Shown here: positions 18,018 to 28,100 of the stretch, piece after piece
Position numbering within the stretch: position 1 is the first letter of the stretch
Layout of the letters: every line of letters starts with the position of its first letter
NCBI RefSeq assembly: GCF_016405145.1
Contig: NZ_JAEKIA010000015.1
Span: forward strand, 1 to 49,149
Source: Schaalia cardiffensis
GTDB lineage: Bacteria; Actinomycetota; Actinomycetes; Actinomycetales; Actinomycetaceae
Reading direction: 5' to 3'
Length of the DNA stretch: 49,149 nt
Translations under genes and position numbers: made by a program
Notes under the pieces: model-generated
Seen by the model: only the letters and a program-made list of their open reading frames with translations
The model's database searches: none
What the model was told of the DNA's origin: nothing

Positions 18018-18728
18018 CTACTTGCGAAGCGCGGCACGGGCTGCGGGGTGAATCACGGGTGCTCCCACAGGAATGTGGGTGGTGCACACGTGGTCCCCTC
18101 CTGCCAAGGTGGCGAGTCTTTGAACATGGACGTCGAGTAGCCTAGCGAAGGCTTTGGTCTCCGCTTCACACAGCGCCGGGAAATCGCCCGCGACCTGCTG
18201 AATCGGGCAGTGGCCCTGGCACAGTTGCACGGCGATCTGTCCGCCGCCAATATCACGGACTGTTGCGGCGTAGCCGTCTTGAGTGAGCGCATCAGCGAGG
18301 GCGAGGGCGCGGACCCGAGGGTCACTTCCCGCCGCCCGGACGATGGGCGCGTAGCGTCTTTCGATCTCGCGGGAGCGGGCTGCGGCGAATCCTTCGACGG
18401 CTTCTCCCCCGCCGACTTGCCCGAGATAGCCGAGCGCCTTGAGTGCGAGTTCCGAGTAGCCTTCGGGCAGGCTCGTGTGAGCGTTCTCGGTGGCGACGTA
18501 GTGGCGTGCGGGGCGGCCGCGTCCTCTTTTGCCGATGACTCCGGGTTCGTGTTCAACGATTTGTCCGGAGTTGAGGAGGATCGTGATGTGACGACGCACT
18601 GCGGCAGTTGTCAGGCCAAGGATCTTCGCGATCACGGTCGCCGTCACGGGGCCCTTTTCAACGATGAGGTCGAGGACTTGTTCGCGCGTGCAAACGTCTT
18701 GTTGCTCCGTCACGGCCTCTCCGTTCAT
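18018..18728 (-). CDS. sufR: SufR, Fe-S-sensing transcriptional regulator of the suf operon
   Basis: The 236-residue product has an N-terminal winged helix-turn-helix (about 12-75, GPVTATVIAKILGLTTAAVR) and a basic wing (GKRGRGRPARHY). The C-terminal half has the cysteine set CQGHC...LCE...HVC expected to bind a [4Fe-4S] cluster. SufR represses suf genes when clusters are plentiful. As first gene of the operon it probably controls its own promoter in 18729-18844. Confidence 0.92.
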   Translation of the reverse strand: MNGEAVTEQQDVCTREQVLDLIVEKGPVTATVIAKILGLTTAAVRRHITILLNSGQIVEHEPGVIGKRGRGRPARHYVATENAHTSLPEGYSELALKALGYLGQVGGGEAVEGFAAARSREIERRYAPIVRAAGSDPRVRALALADALTQDGYAATVRDIGGGQIAVQLCQGHCPIQQVAGDFPALCEAETKAFARLLDVHVQRLATLAGGDHVCTTHIPVGAPVIHPAARAALRK

Positions 18729-18844
18729 CTCGCCACCTTCAGATATGGCAAGTCTACGTCCTTTTACGCGCCATAGGCTTCACTTAATTACTATTCGGGC
18801 ACTTTCGTGTAGCGAAATAAACGAAGATCACAACACGGTGACAC

Positions 18845-18866
18845 ATCCGCGCTGAAATGCGCGGAT
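18845..18866 (-). terminator. Hairpin at the end of the Nudix gene
   Basis: ATCCGCGC (18845-18852) pairs with GCGCGGAT (18859-18866) around TGAAAT, two bases beyond the stop of the Nudix gene. It separates the steAB/recN transcription unit from sufR. Confidence 0.6.
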
Positions 18867-18868
18867 TC

Positions 18869-19519
18869 TCAACGCATCCAGGGAGCATCGCTGGGACGAA
18901 GATCCTGCCAGTTCCTTGCGCGCGCAGCAGCTGCGGAGAGGATTCCGACAAGCGCAGTGGGATTGTGAATCCGCCCGGCCAGAACATGGCTGACCGCCTC
19001 GTCGAGACTCACCCAGGCGCTCACCATCGTCGCCTCCTCGTCCTCACGTGTGAAGGTCTGCTCAGTCTCACTCACCTCACGGGCGAGGAAAACCCTCAAG
19101 GACTCGCTCGAACCACCCGGGGAGGTGAACAGGTCGACGAGCACATCCCAGCGCCCCGCCTCCAGATCCGTCTCTTCGGCGAGCTCACGCGCGGCCGCTA
19201 CCTGGTAGTCCTCTCCTTCAATGTCGAGAAGCCCAGCTGGGATCTCCCACAGTTCCGCTGACACGGGGTGACGATACTGGCGCAGGAGCAACACCTCCTC
19301 TTCACCGGCTTGTCCGCGCACCGCGAGGACTCCGACGGCCCCCGGGTGCTGCGTGTACTGGCGGATCACGGGCTCGCCTTCGTCGGACACGCGCACTAGG
19401 TCTTCCTTGAGGGCGATGATTCGCCCCTGCCAGATGCACCGCTGTTCGACGAGTTCACGACTCGTCTTCCGGTCGCACAGACGTGACTTTTCCTCGGGCG
19501 TAATCTCCTGCAAGCTCAC
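18869..19519 (-). CDS. Nudix hydrolase, ADP-ribose pyrophosphatase type (Rv1700-like)
   Basis: The 216-residue product carries a Nudix box (AGLLDIEGED, then ARELAEETDL), preceded by LLRQYRHPVSAELWEIPAG, typical of ADP-ribose pyrophosphatases. It probably hydrolyses ADP-ribose to AMP and ribose 5-phosphate. The GTG at 19519 is chosen because AAGGAGG lies six bases upstream; the open frame extends 84 bases further without a ribosome site. It lies 31 bases after steB; the pyrG gene found here in mycobacteria is absent. Confidence 0.88.
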   Translation of the reverse strand: MSLQEITPEEKSRLCDRKTSRELVEQRCIWQGRIIALKEDLVRVSDEGEPVIRQYTQHPGAVGVLAVRGQAGEEEVLLLRQYRHPVSAELWEIPAGLLDIEGEDYQVAAARELAEETDLEAGRWDVLVDLFTSPGGSSESLRVFLAREVSETEQTFTREDEEATMVSAWVSLDEAVSHVLAGRIHNPTALVGILSAAAARARNWQDLRPSDAPWMR

Positions 19520-19550
19520 CGGAGTCCTCCTTGGTTGAACAGGTGAAGCA

Positions 19551-20462
19551 TCACGGAAGAGTCGGCATGAGTGACTGGGCACTCGGCTCCGATCCGAAAG
19601 CACGCGCCGAGGCGGAAGCGTCCTTCAAAGCTGCAGTGGCTGAGACTGCGGAGAGCGCGGTTCCAGGAGAGTCGATGGTCGTCACGGGGTCCGCTGCGGC
19701 CCTGATGGAGGCGACCATTGACGTAGAGTCGTGGGCGTCGCCGATAATGACACCAGACTTCGGGGCGGAAGGAAGCGCTCGGGCAAGGCCTGACCAGGCC
19801 CTCGGAGAGGCGATGGACCCGGCAGATTGATCGGCGTCTTGCGACTGGGAGGAGTCTCTGGCGCCCACGACGACGATCGCCGTCGCAGAGCCTGCAGGAT
19901 CGGTGTTAATGCTCAAGATCGGTGTGGAGTCATCCGTGAGGATCTCCTGAACGAGGGCCGTCTCAGGTCCTGTTGAGGTCAGGGCCGCGACAATGGCGTA
20001 GCCGATGACCGCTTCGGAACTCGCATCTGAAGGCAGTGATGGCAGATGAGCTGCCAGCGGTGTGGCCAAGGTTTCACGGTATTTCGCCATCGCACTGGAT
20101 TCCCAGTTCGAGGTGAGGGCCGCTGAGCCAACGACCTCGGCTCCGGCTGCTTGGAGGCGCTCGGACACCATCGTCGAATCCTCAGCGTTCGCACCGGGAA
20201 GGGAGACGAGGGCAACCTTCGTGCCCGTCAAAGTGCCTTTGAGACGCTCGTCGGCAAGGGAGATCAGGCCCTGAGCGTCAGTGTGCGCGATCCTCGTGAC
20301 CTGTGTGAGCGCTTGCGCGTCGACCTCGTTGGTCGAGGCCTTCGTGGAACGCAAGGAGTCCGCGAGTCGTGATTGGAGCGGGCCCGCGCCAAGCACGACG
20401 CCAATCGCGAGAGCCGCGAAAACCGCGATCAATGAGACGAGGTGGTAACGGAAATTCAGCAT
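19551..20462 (-). CDS. steB: SteB/MctB-like membrane protein
   Basis: The 303-residue product has a short cytoplasmic start (MLNFRYHLVSL), one membrane helix (about 9-28) and a long exported domain with a coiled-coil-prone N-terminal part. It is the orthologue in position and layout of Rv1698 (MctB, linked to copper tolerance) and corynebacterial SteB, a cytokinesis partner of SteA. The ATG at 20462 lies inside the end of steA (7-base overlap). A longer open frame upstream lies within steA and is rejected. Confidence 0.85.
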   Translation of the reverse strand: MLNFRYHLVSLIAVFAALAIGVVLGAGPLQSRLADSLRSTKASTNEVDAQALTQVTRIAHTDAQGLISLADERLKGTLTGTKVALVSLPGANAEDSTMVSERLQAAGAEVVGSAALTSNWESSAMAKYRETLATPLAAHLPSLPSDASSEAVIGYAIVAALTSTGPETALVQEILTDDSTPILSINTDPAGSATAIVVVGARDSSQSQDADQSAGSIASPRAWSGLARALPSAPKSGVIIGDAHDSTSMVASIRAAADPVTTIDSPGTALSAVSATAALKDASASARAFGSEPSAQSLMPTLP

Positions 20463-21649
20463 GCGAATGCTCCTTGAATGAGCGCGGTCAAAGCGGCGGG
20501 CTCTTGGGCGGTGTGGTTCGTTCCCCACTCCACGAGCAGGCGGAAAAGATCTTGGCCAAGGGGCGTTGACCAGAAGGCGGCTCCCAGTCCTGCGAGCATC
20601 GCGATAAGGAGGAAGACGAGCCATGTGGAAGAGATGCGAGGACGGTGGGTGGCGGCGACCGCCTTCGCACTGACGAGGGCATCGCCGGCTCCAAGACGCG
20701 TGAAGAAAGAGGGGGCCATCGCGCTTCGCCCACGGTCGACGAAATCGTCGAGGTCGTGGCTTGCACCTGCGATCACAATGGAGGAGGCCCCCGAATGCGT
20801 GGCGACGAGCAGGGCCGCATCCTCTGAGGTCCCCGACATTTCAATCGTCTCGCAGCCCAACCCCATACGGTCGAGTCTTTCATGACCTGCGGTCAGGCCA
20901 TCGTGGCCGCGGCGCAAGATCCGGTGCTTCGCGTGACGCAAGACACCTTCTTTCATCTGGTCCATGTCACCGACGACGAAAGTGGGCTTCAGGCGGCGTT
21001 CCTTCGCCAGGTTCGCTCCCCCGTCGATGCCAAAGACGATCGGGGCGGCGTCTGTGATCCAGCGTTTCAAAGACTTGAGATCCTCGTTTGCGTGCTCGTC
21101 GTCGAGCACGAGGAGCACGGGATGCCCCTCAATCTCCTCGCGGTACGTGGGCACGCCCTCGCCTTTCAAAAGGGCGCCGTCACGTTCGAGGTATTCGTCG
21201 ATTGATGCCGCGAAGGAGCCGATCTGGGTGGAGATCATGCGCCGTTGTTCGCGTTCGTCGTTTTCAAGGTCTGAAGCGTCGAGGAGGTGCCCGTTTGCGA
21301 TGACGTCTCCTGCGCGCAAGATCTCTTGTCCGCGCACTTGGAGGGTTTCTCCTTCACGCACGGTCATGATGTCGGGGCCCAGATCGTCAATGACGAGGAT
21401 TCCCGCGTCGAGAAGGATCCTCGGTCCGAGGACGAAGTGGCGTCCTGAAGAGGAGGGCGCGGCGTTGAGGACCGCGATGGGGGCTTTGGACACGAGGGCG
21501 CGCGCGGAGGCTCGATCAAGGTCGCTCTGGTCGATAATCGCGATCTCGCCGGGTTCGATCCGCGTTACAAGGTTGCGGATGCGGCCGTCGACTCGTGCGA
21601 GCCCAGTGATCAGGGTCGGTGTCGCCGAAGAGTTTCGTTCTTCCATCAT
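20456..21649 (-). CDS. steA: Cytokinetic ring protein SteA (Rv1697-like)
   Basis: The 397-residue product has a thiamin-pyrophosphokinase-like core (FGIDGGANLAKERRLKPTFVVGDMDQM, about 225-250) and a C-terminal membrane helix (about 345-365, TWLVFLLIAMLAGLGAAFW). In corynebacteria SteA acts with SteB in cell separation. The start overlaps the recN stop (ATGATG context). Order recN-steA-steB-Nudix is conserved in actinobacteria. Confidence 0.9.
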   Translation of the reverse strand: MMEERNSSATPTLITGLARVDGRIRNLVTRIEPGEIAIIDQSDLDRASARALVSKAPIAVLNAAPSSSGRHFVLGPRILLDAGILVIDDLGPDIMTVREGETLQVRGQEILRAGDVIANGHLLDASDLENDEREQRRMISTQIGSFAASIDEYLERDGALLKGEGVPTYREEIEGHPVLLVLDDEHANEDLKSLKRWITDAAPIVFGIDGGANLAKERRLKPTFVVGDMDQMKEGVLRHAKHRILRRGHDGLTAGHERLDRMGLGCETIEMSGTSEDAALLVATHSGASSIVIAGASHDLDDFVDRGRSAMAPSFFTRLGAGDALVSAKAVAATHRPRISSTWLVFLLIAMLAGLGAAFWSTPLGQDLFRLLVEWGTNHTAQEPAALTALIQGAFAC

Positions 21650-23316
21650 CCCTGTGATTGTGGCATGGCTGAGGTGAGGACCTCGATCGCGTTGCGGCGT
21701 GCCGCCTCGGAGTGGGGATTTCCACCCATCATTCGTGTCAGTTCAGCTTCCCTTTCGCTTCCGCTGACCGCCGTGACACTCGTCAGCCCTTGCGTCTTTG
21801 ACACGACGAGGTGGGTGGAGGCGAAGACGGCGACTTGCGGCAGGTGAGTGACGACGATGACCTGTTTGTTCTTCGCGAGGCGGGCAAGGCGCGAACCAAC
21901 TTCACTTGCGGTTCGTCCGCCAATGCCCGAGTCGACTTCGTCGAAGATGAAGGTGTGTGCACTCGAGTTCTCGCCGAGGACGACTTCTAGGGCGAGCATG
22001 ATTCGTGAGAGTTCACCGCCGGAGGCCCCTTGTCCGAGGGGTCGGGCTTTCGTGCTCGGGTGTGGGCGCAAAAGGAGCGTGACTTCGTCGAGTCCGTGGG
22101 GGTTGGGGCGCGCCTTGACGACCTCGATTTCCAGGTGGGCGTCTTTCATTGCGAGCCCGGCGAGTTCAGCATCGACTTGTCGTGACAGTGCGGAGGCGAG
22201 GGCGAGTCGGGATTTGCGTAATCTTGCGCCGATCTCTAATACGCGTTCTTGAGCTTTAAGGAGAGCTTGGCGCACTTCTTCGGGGTCGGAGGCGGAGCCT
22301 GTGAGCTCGTCGAGGCGTTTGCGCGCTGCATCCGCCCACGCGAGGAGTTCAGTGACGTCTGAGACGCGCCCTTCGAGGAGGTTTTTGATCTGGGCTCGTC
22401 TTGAGTGGATCTCGGAAAGGCGAGCGGGGTCGGTGTCGAGGTTTCGCAAGTAGACGCGCAGGTCATCGGCGAGGGTCTCCACATCGATGATCGCCGATTG
22501 GAAGCGGGCGTGGAATTCCTCGAGTGAAGGATCGAGTCCCTCCCCCTGGGCGGTCCGCTCCCCCGCTTGGCGCAGGAGGGAGGCGGCACCCTCGGCGTCT
22601 TCTGTTCCTGAAAGCATCGCGGCTGCGGCGCCCACGTAGGAGCGCAGGTCCTCCACGCCCATGAGGCGTCTGCTTTCGAGTCTGAGTTCCTCGTCTTCGC
22701 CCGGATGCAGGTCAAGGGCGTCGATCTTTCCGAGGAGCTCGCTTAGCTCTTCCATCTCACTCGCGCGGTCTTCGCGGTGGAGGAGGAGGTCGTCGAGTTG
22801 GCGTTTGAGGGCGACGGCCTCGCGCCAGGCGGCGTGGTATTCGTCCATGAGTGCCGCGTGCTTTTCACCGCCGTAGGCGTCGAGGAGTTCACGCTGGGCG
22901 GCCGGGGACTTCAAACGCATCTGCTCAGCTTGGCCGTGGATTGAGATGAGGGGGGAGACGATTTCGCTGAGCAGGGAGGCTGGGACGGGTCGTCCGCCCA
23001 GGTGTGCGCGAGATCGGCCTTGAGCGGCGAGGGTGCGTGAGACGATGAGTTCTCCCTCGTCGATGCTCGCTCCCGCTTCGAGGGCGGCCTCTTTTGCGGT
23101 TTCATCGGCAAGGAAGACGCCGTCGACTTCTGCGCGTTTTTCGCCGCTTCGGACGAGGGCGGGGTCGGCGCGTCCTCCGAGGAGGAGTCCTAGGGAGGTG
23201 AGGACCATTGTTTTGCCCGCACCGGTTTCGCCTGTGAGGACTGTGAGGCCTTCACCGAATTCGAGGACGGCACGATCAATCACGCCGAGGCCTCGGATTT
23301 CGATCGTGGAGATCAT
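21646..23316 (-). CDS. recN: DNA repair protein RecN
   Basis: The 556-residue SMC-like ATPase acts in double-strand break repair. Walker A is GETGAGKT (near residue 30), the signature is GASGGELSRIMLALE and Walker B is TFIFDEVDSGIGG, separated by a long coiled coil. The ATG at 23316 (MISTIEIRGLGVID) overlaps the nadK stop and matches the usual family start; ten extra upstream codons are open but not needed. Confidence 0.95.
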   Translation of the reverse strand: MISTIEIRGLGVIDRAVLEFGEGLTVLTGETGAGKTMVLTSLGLLLGGRADPALVRSGEKRAEVDGVFLADETAKEAALEAGASIDEGELIVSRTLAAQGRSRAHLGGRPVPASLLSEIVSPLISIHGQAEQMRLKSPAAQRELLDAYGGEKHAALMDEYHAAWREAVALKRQLDDLLLHREDRASEMEELSELLGKIDALDLHPGEDEELRLESRRLMGVEDLRSYVGAAAAMLSGTEDAEGAASLLRQAGERTAQGEGLDPSLEEFHARFQSAIIDVETLADDLRVYLRNLDTDPARLSEIHSRRAQIKNLLEGRVSDVTELLAWADAARKRLDELTGSASDPEEVRQALLKAQERVLEIGARLRKSRLALASALSRQVDAELAGLAMKDAHLEIEVVKARPNPHGLDEVTLLLRPHPSTKARPLGQGASGGELSRIMLALEVVLGENSSAHTFIFDEVDSGIGGRTASEVGSRLARLAKNKQVIVVTHLPQVAVFASTHLVVSKTQGLTSVTAVSGSEREAELTRMMGGNPHSEAARRNAIEVLTSAMPQSQG

Positions 23317-24158
23317 CGCTTCTGCATCCTTTGGGCGCTGCGCCATCCTCGAACGGGCAGGTTGAAGCGTTCAACGAGGCGTGTTGAGAAGGTCGTGTCG
23401 TCGAGGCGCACGAGTTTCACTGGGCGCGCACCGACGGTCGTGGATACCACTGAGCCTGCGGGGAGGACCATGCAGCGGGTGCCGTCGCTCCACATTTCCG
23501 GTTCTTCCCAGTTCTCCTCGAGGATGACGACGTCGAGCCTCGTTGAGGGGCCGACGACGAGGGGGCGGGTGAAGAGCCCGTGGGCGGCCAGGGGCGCAAC
23601 GACGATTGCTTCTGTGTCCGGCCAGACGACTGGCCCGCCCGCTGAGAAGGCGTAGGCCGTGGATCCTGTCGGTGTCGCGAGGATGATGCCGTCCGCACCG
23701 TAGGTTGATACGTCTTGTCCGTCCACTGCGAGTGCGAGGTGGACGGGGTGGGCGACGTCGGCGTGGATGATCGCTGTTTCGTTCCACGCCCAGTCCCGTG
23801 TGCTCGTGCCGTCGAGGAAGTGCACGACGACGTCGAGAGTCATGCGTTTTTCGATCCGATAGTGTTCGTCGGCGATACGCCGGGCCACTTCTTCGAGGTC
23901 TGGGCCAATGTCTTCGGCGAGGAAGCCCATGTGTCCGAGGTTGACGCCGAGGAGGGGCACGTCCCATTTCCTCGCGCTTTCCGCTGCGGAGAGGATCGTG
24001 CCATCGCCTCCCATTGCGAGGACGAAATCGGGGTGCTTGCTGTCTTGCTCCGCAATGACGCGGATACCGAGGTCTTCAAGTCGTGCCTGGATGACGGACG
24101 CCGCCGTGATCGCGTCAGGCCGGTGGATGTGGCGCACGAGCATGACGGTGTTGATCAT
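23313..24158 (-). CDS. nadK: NAD kinase
   Basis: The 281-residue product phosphorylates NAD to NADP. GGDGTIL (catalytic Asp), NLGHMGFLAE and the ATPTGSTAYAFSAGGPVV stretch are diagnostic. The ATG at 24158 overlaps the tlyA stop (ATGA) and the stop overlaps the recN start, so the chain tlyA-nadK-recN-steA-steB is translationally coupled. Confidence 0.95.
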   Translation of the reverse strand: MINTVMLVRHIHRPDAITAASVIQARLEDLGIRVIAEQDSKHPDFVLAMGGDGTILSAAESARKWDVPLLGVNLGHMGFLAEDIGPDLEEVARRIADEHYRIEKRMTLDVVVHFLDGTSTRDWAWNETAIIHADVAHPVHLALAVDGQDVSTYGADGIILATPTGSTAYAFSAGGPVVWPDTEAIVVAPLAAHGLFTRPLVVGPSTRLDVVILEENWEEPEMWSDGTRCMVLPAGSVVSTTVGARPVKLVRLDDTTFSTRLVERFNLPVRGWRSAQRMQKR

Positions 24159-24991
24159 CGTGTGTCCTCTCCCCCGCCGGCGGGTCTCCTTCTGACTGCG
24201 TCTTCGATGCGCGAGTGCAACTCCTCAGACGCTATCGCATCTGAATCGCCTGCGCGCATGTGAAGGAAGTACTCGACGTTGCCGGAGGGGCCGGGAAGCG
24301 GAGAAGCCTCGATCGCGAGGATCCCCAGGCCATTGTCCATGGCGCAGCGTGCGACGCTCTCCACGGTTTCGACGTGGTGCTCCGGGTTGCGAACGACGCC
24401 CCCGTGGCCGAGTCGTTCTTTGCCGATTTCGAACTGCGGTTTCACCATGAGCAGGAAGTCCGCATTTTCGGCGGCAACGGCAACGAGGGCTGGGATGACG
24501 AGGGTGAGTGAAATGAAGGACATGTCGCCCACGACGAGGCTCGGCGCCGGATCGACGTCGCCTGCTTTCATTGTGCGAACATTCGTGCGGTCGCGGACTT
24601 CGACTCGGGGGTCGGATTGGAGACGCCATGCGAGTTGCCCGTAACCGACGTCAACGGCGACGACCGAGGCGGCGCCTCTTCGCAGCAAGACATCCGTGAA
24701 TCCGCCTGTGGAGGCTCCAGCGTCGAGGCAGCGACGTCCCCTGACGATAGGCGCTGCTTCGCCGAGCGAGTCGAGAGCACCAGCGAGCTTATGGGCTCCG
24801 CGTGAGACGTATTCGATCTGTTCGGATTCAGCGATGACAATCGCCTGGGCGGGGTCCATCTGACGAGCCGGTTTCATCACCACTTCCCCGTCAAGTTTGA
24901 CTCTTCCCTCTGCGATCATCTCTTGGGCGTGGGTTCGTGAGCGCGCGAGCTTGCGGCGGACGAGTTCAGAGTCGATCCGTCGAAGTCTCAT
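24155..24991 (-). CDS. tlyA: TlyA, rRNA 2'-O-methyltransferase
   Basis: The 278-residue product has an N-terminal S4 RNA-binding domain (about 5-65) and an FtsJ/RrmJ-like methyltransferase domain; CLDAGASTGGFTDVLLRRGA is the SAM-binding motif. In mycobacteria TlyA methylates 16S and 23S rRNA, and its loss gives capreomycin resistance. The old name haemolysin is misleading. It overlaps the small upstream gene by four bases. Confidence 0.93.
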   Translation of the reverse strand: MRLRRIDSELVRRKLARSRTHAQEMIAEGRVKLDGEVVMKPARQMDPAQAIVIAESEQIEYVSRGAHKLAGALDSLGEAAPIVRGRRCLDAGASTGGFTDVLLRRGAASVVAVDVGYGQLAWRLQSDPRVEVRDRTNVRTMKAGDVDPAPSLVVGDMSFISLTLVIPALVAVAAENADFLLMVKPQFEIGKERLGHGGVVRNPEHHVETVESVARCAMDNGLGILAIEASPLPGPSGNVEYFLHMRAGDSDAIASEELHSRIEDAVRRRPAGGGEDTR

Positions 24992-25158
24992 GACTGTTCC
25001 GGTGCGTCGAGGCTTTCTCGAAGGCCTCGCTCCAGGGTGGAGAGCATGTTGATCTTCACCTCGAGGGGGGCTTCGTCAAAGTCGGCGAGTAGGGCCTCAG
25101 CGTCGACACTCTGGGTCCCGGCGGGGGGCCGCCGGGACCCAGGAAGCGGAGTGCTCAT
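24988..25158 (-). CDS. Short conserved-position protein (Rv1693-like), 56 residues
   Basis: The ATG (25156-25158) overlaps the stop of the HAD gene and the TGA (24988-24990) overlaps the tlyA ATG, so it is coupled on both sides. The product begins MSTPLPGSRRPPAG and ends LRESLDAPEQS; the core (EALLADFDEAPLEVKINML) is acidic and helical. M. tuberculosis has a similarly short gene, Rv1693, at the same place. The function is unknown. Its first third contains a very strong RNA hairpin. Confidence 0.8.
   Translation of the reverse strand: MSTPLPGSRRPPAGTQSVDAEALLADFDEAPLEVKINMLSTLERGLRESLDAPEQS
25111..25142 (-). promoter_or_regulatory. 14-bp perfect hairpin inside the short Rv1693-like gene
   Basis: CTGGGTCCCGGCGG (25111-25124) pairs perfectly with CCGCCGGGACCCAG (25129-25142) around a 4-base loop. 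It lies 14 bases inside the coding sequence and would be extremely stable in RNA. It may attenuate transcription or gate translation into tlyA-nadK-recN. Confidence 0.65.
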
Positions 25159-28100
25159 TCGAGTTCGTCTCCGGAGCTCTTCTCGGGCTTTTCTTCGCTC
25201 TCCTCGTTCTTTTCGATCTGAGGAATGCTCAGGAGTTCGTCTTGAGTTTCTAAAAGGAGTTCGGCTTGAGCAGGAGCCTCTTCAGGCTCAGCCTCAGCAG
25301 GAACCTCCTCAGGCTCAGCCTCCGCAGGAACCTCCTCAGGCTCAGCCTCAGCGGGAACCTCTTCAGGCTCAGCGTCTCCGGGAGCCTCTTCAGACTCAGC
25401 CTCCGCAGGACCTTCTTCAGGCTCAGCCTCCGCAGGAGCCTCCTCAGGCTCGGCTTCCACTTCAGGCGTCACGCGCTCATTGTCAGCCGCTTCGCTTGCG
25501 GCCTCCTCCACGCCTTTGGCACCGGCCTTTTCAGACTCGGCCTCGTCCTCGCTGCCCTGCTCTTCCTGGGGCTCTTGCATTTTTGCAATTTGAGCAAAGT
25601 CATCGGATTCGACCCCTTCTTCCGTTTCAGCGAGGAGCCGTTCGAGCTCTTCTTCGCCGGGGAGGAAAGCCGGGGTGTCGAGTGCAGGATCGAGGCCATC
25701 AGCATCGGAAGAGAGCTCAGCATCCGTAGCATCGAACTCTTCGCCCTGCGCCTTCTCATCGGCTTCGTCGAGGACTAGCGGGGCTTCGATGACGCCGGAG
25801 GGGTCAGCGTTTTCAACGACCGTGATCGTGGCACAGCGCGGGGCGCGGCCAGACTCGTCCGCGTAGTCCCAGGCGGCAGCGGCGAGTGCACGGTAAGTGT
25901 CGAGCGTGACCGTGTACGACTCCTCGGCTTCGAGTTCGACATCATCAACCAGGAGCGTGCCGTATCGAGTCGCTTTCACGACCTGCGACTCACCACAGGT
26001 CCAGGTGTTGTCACGGTGGTGCTTGGCGCGCGGGTGCTCTTCGAGGAGGCCGCGCATGTCGAGCGCGAGGAAGCTCGGACGCTGACCGCGCTGCGCGAGG
26101 ATGACCTCGCGGGCGCCGTGAACGCCGGTGAGGACGTGCAAGGAGGGGATTCCCGCTGAAACGGCGCCAGCGATGTCGGTTTCGAGGCGGTCGCCCACCG
26201 CGATCGGCTTCTCGGAGTCGACGAGTGCGGCTCCGCGCAGGTAGATGCCCGGTTCGGGCTTGCCTGCCGCGATCGGGCGGGTGTGTGTCGCATGGGAGAT
26301 CGCTCTCACCAGGGAACCATTGCCGAGGGCGAAACCGCGTTCTTGCGGCAAGGTCGCGTCAAGGTTGGTGGCGAAGTAGGCTGCTCCGCGTTGAATCGCG
26401 AAGGCCCCTTCGGAGAGCATCGCCCAGTCGATGCTCTTATCGAGTCCCTGCACGACCGCGACGGGTTCGTCATCTGCCGAATCGACGAGGACGTACCCGG
26501 CGTTCTCGAGTGCCTGGCGCACGCCGCTTCCGCCGATGACGAAGACCTTCGAGCCGTCTTCGATGCTTTCCTTCATGATCGCGACAACATCCATCGCGGA
26601 GGTCATGACCATTGAAGCATCGGCTTCGAAGTCCATGCTGTTGAGTTTGTCGGCGACCTGTTCGGGGGTGCGCATCGCGTTGTTCGTGAGGAACACGGTC
26701 TTCATGCCTTGAGCGCGAGCCTCCACAACCGATGGCGCGGCGTGTTCGAGCGGAGAATCACCGTTCCACGAGGTCCCATCAAGATCGAGGAGGACCGCGT
26801 CGAAGAGTTCGACGAGCGGAGTCTCTGTTCCTCGAAGGGCGGTCCGCTTATTGTCGACGTCGCAATCCGCGAAGAGGGAGAGGTCGACGATCTCCGTGTC
26901 TTCGATTTCTTCGGGAAGATTCGCTTCGACCTCGTCAGCTTCCGATTCGCGTCCGAGTTCACGCAGACGGTCGATCTTCACTTCCATGAGTCTGCGGAGC
27001 AGTTCAGGATCCGTGTCGGCTGGCAGAGCGGCGAGTGCGTCGTCAACGATGAGGAGCCCGACCTCGTTCTCACCAAGATCAGCTCGAGCACCGGAGGAGA
27101 CGAGGATGAGTTCGACCTGTTCGGAGAGCTCCATGCCCTTTGTCGTGGTGGCGTCGATGATTTCGATGGCTTTCTCGGGACGTCCGAGGCCGCGTTCGCA
27201 ATCCGCTTCCACTGCGCGCAGGGAATCGTCACCGCGCATGCGTCGCACGGCGCGTACCTCGCGCAGGGCTTCTTCGTAACGGCCGGAGGCGTATGCGGTG
27301 AGAGCCGCCGCCTCACGGACCACGTCGACCCGTCCGGCGCGCGAAGATGCTGCTGCGGCGTGCTTGTAGGCCTCTTCAGGGTCAAGGTCGATGAGCTGTC
27401 CGGCCATCACGAGGTGACGGGCGACAATGTCTTTGTTCGGGCCGGAAAGGGTGTTGAGTGCGCGAAGCGCGTTGGCGTCGAGTTCCTCGGCGGACACGCC
27501 CGCGGGGATCGTCGGCTCGTCCGGATTCGGGGAGATATATTCCTCCGTGGAGGAGAAGTTCTGGTAGTCGGCGTCTTCACGGCGGGGTCCGCGCCTTTCG
27601 TCGCGGCCACCTGCAAAGCTTCCCTCTCGGCGTTGGCCGAATCCGCTTTCGCGGCGGTCATCACGACGTTCGTTGCGGCGCTCATCGCGGCCACGGTTAA
27701 AGCCTCCTGCGCGCCGGTCATCGCGGCCGCCAAAGCCTGAGCGTTCACCGCGACCACGCTCGTTGAAGTCGCGCCCGCGGTTAAAGCCTCCCTCTCGTCG
27801 ATCGTCTCGCCCGCGGTTAAAGCCGCCTTCTCGACGATCACCACGCGCATTGAAGTCCCGACTGTCGCCGCGACGATCCGAACGCTCACCGTAGGAACGA
27901 TTCGAATCCCGATCGAAACGACGCTCCCCATCACGACGATTCCCGAATCCGCCCTCACGACGATCGTCGCGGCCGCGACCGTAGCCTCCTGCGCGCCGCT
28001 CATCACGGCCGCCAAAGCCTGAGCGTTCACCGCGACCACGCTCGTTGAAGTCGCGCCCGCGCCCAAAACCGCCCTCACGGCGGTCATCTCGCCCTCGCGA

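Noticed and set aside
25259-25462. Regular 27-base repeats that look CRISPR-like on the plus strand
   Set aside because: They have no unique spacers and encode the nine-residue acidic repeat of the HAD fusion protein on the minus strand.
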